This document shows positions 60,901 through 64,000 of a stretch of 64,000 nt of DNA, piece by piece (the first letter of the stretch is position 1; every line of letters begins with the position of its first letter). The notes beneath the pieces are model-generated. The model saw only the letters and a program-made list of their open reading frames with translations. It was not told where the DNA came from and searched no databases. This stretch comes from Gammaproteobacteria bacterium. GTDB lineage: Bacteria; Pseudomonadota; Gammaproteobacteria; Steroidobacterales; Steroidobacteraceae. A program made the position numbers and the translations under genes. The stretch is taken from contig JAQGOG010000058.1 in NCBI GenBank assembly GCA_028293765.1, positions 17,239 through 81,238 on the forward strand. Direction: 5' to 3'.

Positions 60901-62223
60901 TCAGCCCCCTCGCATGCCGCGGGTCATGAATTCGGCCCAGGCGCGGAACTGTCCCCGCATCGGCACCTCGTTGGTCGCACCGAATGTGCCGGCAATCCCG
61001 GCGGCCTCGGAAGGCGAATGGTTGCGATGCAGGCTCACCCATTCGTTGCCGCCCGCGGCGAGACCCTCCTGGATCGCCCGATAACAATGCAGATCGTCAT
61101 GCCCGACCATGGACGTCGGGGCATTGATGAGACGGCTGTAAGTGGTCGTTCTCGCGAGCAGCTCGTCCGGAGCGCCTGCGAGCCGAAACGTCCAACTCTC
61201 GATGAGCGTCCTGTCGACCGCCAGCGGTCGGGCGACCCGGATCGCCTGGATGACACCTTTTATCGTGAGGCTCGGATAATAGACGGTGTTGTGCCGGGCT
61301 TCGCCGAGGATGCGCCGCGCCCGCTCCTCTCCGTAGGCGGCGATCATCCGCTGCTCGTAATCGCCGACGTCGGAATATTTGGAGTGGATCGAGAAATTCA
61401 CCCCGGTGTAACTGTGTCCGTTGGCGTAGACCTTCACGCCCATCTTCTCGAAGAACTCATAGCCGTTCACGAACGGCACGAACTGCTCGATCACCATCGG
61501 CGCCGGCGCGTCGGAGCCAGCGGCTTCCCAAGTCCTTTTTGCCGTCCCGGCTGAGGACTCGTGTGCCACCATCGGATGCATGGCATCGTTGAGATTGTCG
61601 ACGAACAGCTTCCAGTTGCAGTCGTGCATATAGCGCAACACGCCGCCCGCCACTTCGAGGCGCCCCTCGGGTGAGCGCTCGACCATGTTGTCGATCGAGG
61701 TCAGCGACTCGCCGAAGTACTCTTTGAAGTCGGGGCCGTCCGAGGCGAGCCTGGCGAACACGAAGCCGCGATAGTTGACCGACGACACTTCACGCAGGCC
61801 TTGTGCGGCATTCGAGCCTTCGAAGGCTGTCCCGTCGTAGCCGCTCTTCAACGGCACGGTGCGCAGGCGCCCATCGAGCCGATAGGTCCAGCCGTGGTAC
61901 GGACAACGAAGCATGCCACCGAGACACTTGCCATGCACGGCGCTCACGAGCCTGGTTCCCTTGTGCGCGCACCGGTTGGGCAACACTCTCACGAGGCCGT
62001 CGCCGCCACGAAGCATGATGACCGGCTCACGCGCAAGATGCGTCGTGTAGAAGTCGCCCGTGTTCGGCACCTGGCTGTCGTGACCAACATAGATCCAGGT
62101 GTGCCGCCACAATTGCTCCATTTCCAGGTCGAACAGCTCCGGATCGAGGTACGCGTCGCGATGGATCTCATCCGGGCGGACGAGCGCCCGGATCGCCTGA
62201 GGGTCATTGCGGTAACGGTTCAT
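60901..62223 (-). CDS. Aromatic-ring-hydroxylating dioxygenase, Rieske alpha subunit
   Basis: This 440-residue alpha subunit has the Rieske 2Fe-2S ligands NRCAHKGTRL (Cys85, His87) and LRCPYHGWTY (Cys107, His110). The mononuclear-iron site lies in LFVDNLNDAMHPMVAHE, where Asn/Asp and two His are visible. It would add O2 to an aromatic acid, giving a cis-diol. It is the first gene of the minus-strand operon alpha, beta, CoA ligase, thiolase-like, DUF35, SDR. The substrate class (benzoate-, phthalate- or other-like) cannot be given from motifs alone. Confidence 0.93.
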   Translation of the reverse strand: MNRYRNDPQAIRALVRPDEIHRDAYLDPELFDLEMEQLWRHTWIYVGHDSQVPNTGDFYTTHLAREPVIMLRGGDGLVRVLPNRCAHKGTRLVSAVHGKCLGGMLRCPYHGWTYRLDGRLRTVPLKSGYDGTAFEGSNAAQGLREVSSVNYRGFVFARLASDGPDFKEYFGESLTSIDNMVERSPEGRLEVAGGVLRYMHDCNWKLFVDNLNDAMHPMVAHESSAGTAKRTWEAAGSDAPAPMVIEQFVPFVNGYEFFEKMGVKVYANGHSYTGVNFSIHSKYSDVGDYEQRMIAAYGEERARRILGEARHNTVYYPSLTIKGVIQAIRVARPLAVDRTLIESWTFRLAGAPDELLARTTTYSRLINAPTSMVGHDDLHCYRAIQEGLAAGGNEWVSLHRNHSPSEAAGIAGTFGATNEVPMRGQFRAWAEFMTRGMRGG

Positions 62224-62523
62224 GACGGCACCATCGGGGTCGACACGGTTCCTTACGACTCCATCGTAGCGCTATGCTCCCCTCCCCCACAGCAGCCGGC
62301 TTGCGGCGGGGCGCGCCGTAGGGTAGGAAAGGGACGTAAAGTACTTCAAGCCTAAACTACTTTCGCCCCCCCGACCACTCGATCCGGGTTGCTGGTCTAC
62401 TTCGTGGCCCACGGCCGGCGCGTCGCGTTGGCCACCTACGTCAGGTGATCTCCAACGCCTGCTGAGCGGCACGCTGGTTGTACATCGTCAGCACCGCAGG
62501 CTTGGCCGGATCTAGCGGCTGCG
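62224..62523. other. Intergenic region, promoter side of the Rieske operon
   Basis: About 300 bases upstream of the Rieske alpha start and downstream of the cytochrome gene. It has C-rich and G-rich stretches (CCCCTCCCCC near 62280) and no convincing gene. A 28-codon GTG frame (62441-62527, minus) overlaps the cytochrome stop but is unsupported. No clear terminator was seen. Confidence 0.4.
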
Positions 62524-63006
62524 TCACCTGTCCGGGCCGACACTACCCCTCGCGGGCGGCCCTGATCCGGATGGTCCAGGCATCGGTCCAGAAACTACTG
62601 TCCGCAACAGTCGCTCGCGAGTGGCGCGCACCTCTACGAGTGGCGTACGCCGCGAGCTCGCGACCTCCGCGGCCGTGAAGCGAGTGAAATGAGCCGGCTT
62701 CGCTGCGCTCAGGTTCTGGATCATCCAGTTCAGAAGCTGCGCGAGCTCGGCGTCGGACAGCGTCGATTGCGCAGCTCCGGGGACCTGCACGAGAAAGCGC
62801 CGCCCATCCGCTGACTTTGCCAACGGCACGAGAGTCGCTTTGACGGAAGGCACGCGTCCCGGCTCGCCCGAGCCATCGGGAGTGTGGCAGCCCATGCACT
62901 GCAGCATGTAGTTGATCCGCGGCTCGTACGCCGCCGCGGCCCCGGGAGAGCCAGCGACCCCGGTAAGCAGAAGTCCCAGAAGCCGCGCTCCAGTGCGCCA
63001 GGACAT
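62524..63006 (-). CDS. Exported c-type cytochrome, probable amine dehydrogenase electron acceptor
   Basis: This 160-residue protein starts at ATG 63006. It has a signal peptide (GLLLTGVAGSPGAAAA), then a single haem site MLQCMGCHTPDGSG, SVKATLVPLAKSADGRRFLVQVPGAAQSTLSDAEL for the cytochrome fold, and an unusual basic/Pro-rich tail of about 45 residues. It starts 8 bases after the amine dehydrogenase light-chain gene. TTQ amine dehydrogenases pass electrons to amicyanin, azurin or a cytochrome, and this gene is placed to encode such an acceptor. Confidence 0.85.
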   Translation of the reverse strand: MSWRTGARLLGLLLTGVAGSPGAAAAYEPRINYMLQCMGCHTPDGSGEPGRVPSVKATLVPLAKSADGRRFLVQVPGAAQSTLSDAELAQLLNWMIQNLSAAKPAHFTRFTAAEVASSRRTPLVEVRATRERLLRTVVSGPMPGPSGSGPPARGSVGPDR

Positions 63007-63014
63007 AGGTGGCG

Positions 63015-63557
63015 TTACTTTGCTACCGCGACGATCCGCGCCGTGGAGCAATGATACGGGATGTTGGCCTTGCTGCTGCCCGAGCACCAGTTGTAATCGT
63101 TCGACTCGAACGGAGCGTAGATCGGAGTGTCCCGCTCGTTCCGATTGCACAGACAGCGGCCGCAGGTGCTCTTGCCGCAGCAATCGTTGTAGGAGACCAC
63201 GTAGTCCAGGCCGTCAGCGGGATTGTGGCAGGTACCGACCCAGGTGACCGCCGACTGTTCAGTGCCGGGCGGGCAGGTGTTCTGGGAGCCGCCGCAGCAG
63301 CCGCACAGATACCCATCGATCGCGCAGTGGCGCCAGTACTCGCAACTCGCCGGATCCTGCGAGTTATCCGCCTTGGCGCCCGGCTTACCCGCCGAATCCT
63401 TGCTGTCCGCGGCCTGCACGCCCCGCGCAACGGGTAGCAGGGGCAGCGCTGCGGTGCCCACGAGGAATACTCCGAGCGAGCCCAGAAAACCGCGGCGGGA
63501 AGTGTGCTTGGCCATGGCCCGCGTGGAGCCTTCAGCCAGGGAATCCAACCATCTCAT
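63015..63557 (-). CDS. mauA: Amine dehydrogenase light chain (tryptophan tryptophylquinone subunit)
   Basis: This 180-residue small subunit of methylamine/aromatic-amine dehydrogenase has a twin-arginine signal (TSRRGFLGSLGV). The Cys-rich mature chain matches the family: CEYWRHCAIDGYLCGCCGG, a WVGTCHNPADG segment and CCGKSTCGRCLCN. The two tryptophans that cross-link to TTQ are Trp106 (VTWVG) and Trp157 (YNWCSG), 51 residues apart, as in known enzymes. Methylamine versus aromatic-amine type is not resolved; aauA is the alternative name. The maturation genes (mauE, mauD, mauG) are not between the heavy chain and this gene, and may be upstream, outside the window. Confidence 0.93.
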   Translation of the reverse strand: MRWLDSLAEGSTRAMAKHTSRRGFLGSLGVFLVGTAALPLLPVARGVQAADSKDSAGKPGAKADNSQDPASCEYWRHCAIDGYLCGCCGGSQNTCPPGTEQSAVTWVGTCHNPADGLDYVVSYNDCCGKSTCGRCLCNRNERDTPIYAPFESNDYNWCSGSSKANIPYHCSTARIVAVAK

Positions 63558-63606
63558 TCACATCACCTGTTGGCGAATTAGGCACTGCGGAAGCGCGCGT
63601 CAAGGG

Positions 63607-64000
63607 TCACGGAGTGACGAGGATCGTGGGCGTCGTGCCTACGTGCTCGACCGAGCGCAGCCACGCTCCGCTGGTGGCGTCGTAAACATCGAGCGTGGTG
63701 CTCGCTATGAACGCCGAGAACAGCAGCGGCTTCGGGTCGTGCGTGACCTGGATCGAGCCGGCATCGTTTTTCATGGCGATCCGCTGGATGCGCGTGTGTT
63801 TCGTGAGATCGTACACCCATACCTCCCTGCCGGGATCCTTGTGGGTTTCCGGTCCCCCACGATGCATGATCGAGTAGAGCCGGTTCAGGCCGGCGTGAGC
63901 CGCGAGTTGCTGCAGGCCGCCCGGCCGCCACTGTTGTGCCTGGTCCGAGGACCCGAGCAGCGACCATCTGGCCCCCAACGCCAGGCCGTCCCTGGTGATC
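63607..64000 (-). CDS. mauB: Amine dehydrogenase heavy chain, C-terminal part (5' end outside window)
   Basis: The frame is open from the window edge to a stop at 63607, giving the last 130 residues. It contains WRPGGLQQLAAHAGLNRLYSIMHRGGPETHKDPGREVWVYDLTKHTRIQRI and DVYDATSGAWLRSVEHVGTTPTILVTP, the last blades and terminus of the beta-propeller heavy chain of TTQ amine dehydrogenases. It is followed after 49 bases by the light-chain gene. The N-terminus, with its signal peptide and most blades, lies beyond 64000. The aromatic-amine form (aauB) is the alternative name. Confidence 0.9.
   Translation of the reverse strand, partial: ITRDGLALGARWSLLGSSDQAQQWRPGGLQQLAAHAGLNRLYSIMHRGGPETHKDPGREVWVYDLTKHTRIQRIAMKNDAGSIQVTHDPKPLLFSAFIASTTLDVYDATSGAWLRSVEHVGTTPTILVTP

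Noticed and set aside
62441..62527. 28-codon GTG frame overlapping the cytochrome stop (GTGA)
   Set aside because: The overlap looks like coupling, but the peptide matches nothing I know and is too short to support by itself.

Overview
The window is GC-rich, densely coded DNA from a Gram-negative aerobe. It has two TonB-dependent receptors, many Tat or Sec signal peptides, c-type cytochromes and quinoproteins. The catabolic repertoire suggests a terrestrial gammaproteobacterium of the Steroidobacter type; that placement is an inference from gene content. No tRNA, rRNA, IS element or CRISPR array was recognised. Alternative GTG and TTG starts are common, and several annotated starts were moved to the codon with the best ribosome binding site.

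Region 1 (1-18.4 kb) looks like an aromatic or stilbenoid cleavage region. A minus-strand operon runs TonB receptor, carotenoid/lignostilbene-type oxygenase, small Tat protein, a three-fold SnoaL repeat fused to an esterase, and two exported proteins (the last cut by the window edge). It is followed by two convergent PQQ dehydrogenases with fused cytochrome domains, a plus-strand operon (second carotenoid-type oxygenase, aldehyde dehydrogenase, DUF3237), and a LigW-like amidohydrolase/decarboxylase. At 18.5-19.6 kb lie a protease remnant and a free-standing relative of the SnoaL repeat.

Region 2 (20-24.1 kb, minus strand) holds the most unusual system: a split borosin RiPP locus. It has a tetrapyrrole-methylase-type peptide alpha-N-methyltransferase and two separate paralogous precursors (95 and 124 aa). 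The precursors share a borosin-binding leader and an NVCCL..VP core, and one carries a 43-residue tail that is almost all Asp/Glu. The second precursor overlaps a TPR-GGDEF diguanylate cyclase gene, and a RidA-family gene lies upstream.

Region 3 (24.4-33.2 kb) is housekeeping and accessory: KatE-type large catalase, DUF1214 protein, PhzF-family protein, EutBC ethanolamine ammonia-lyase, a YeaQ-type membrane protein and an S9 peptidase.

Region 4 (33.3-52.4 kb) reads as a sulfoquinovose (plant sulfolipid sugar) catabolic locus. It contains glycerol kinase (with a decayed glpD beside it), a PhyH-type dioxygenase, an MFS transporter, a YihQ-like sulfoquinovosidase, a TonB receptor and a GntR/UTRA regulator. 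The sugar-acid branch is SDR, lactonase, mutarotase, HpcH-type aldolase and IlvD/Edd-type dehydratase. The divergent sulfolactate branch is SuyA, SuyB, ComC, SlcC and a YeiH-type exporter. Together these would cover the sulfo-Entner-Doudoroff route and desulfonation to pyruvate and sulfite, except that a sulfolactaldehyde dehydrogenase is not in the cluster. A near-identical palindromic site lies upstream of both operons.

Region 5 (52.4-62.2 kb) has a PaiB-like protein, an IclR regulator, an HpaB/HpaC-like flavin monooxygenase pair, and a minus operon (Rieske dioxygenase alpha and beta, acyl-CoA ligase, cysteine-less thiolase-like protein, DUF35 OB-fold partner, SDR). Region 6 (62.5-64 kb) is a TTQ amine dehydrogenase operon (heavy chain cut by the edge, light chain, cytochrome c).
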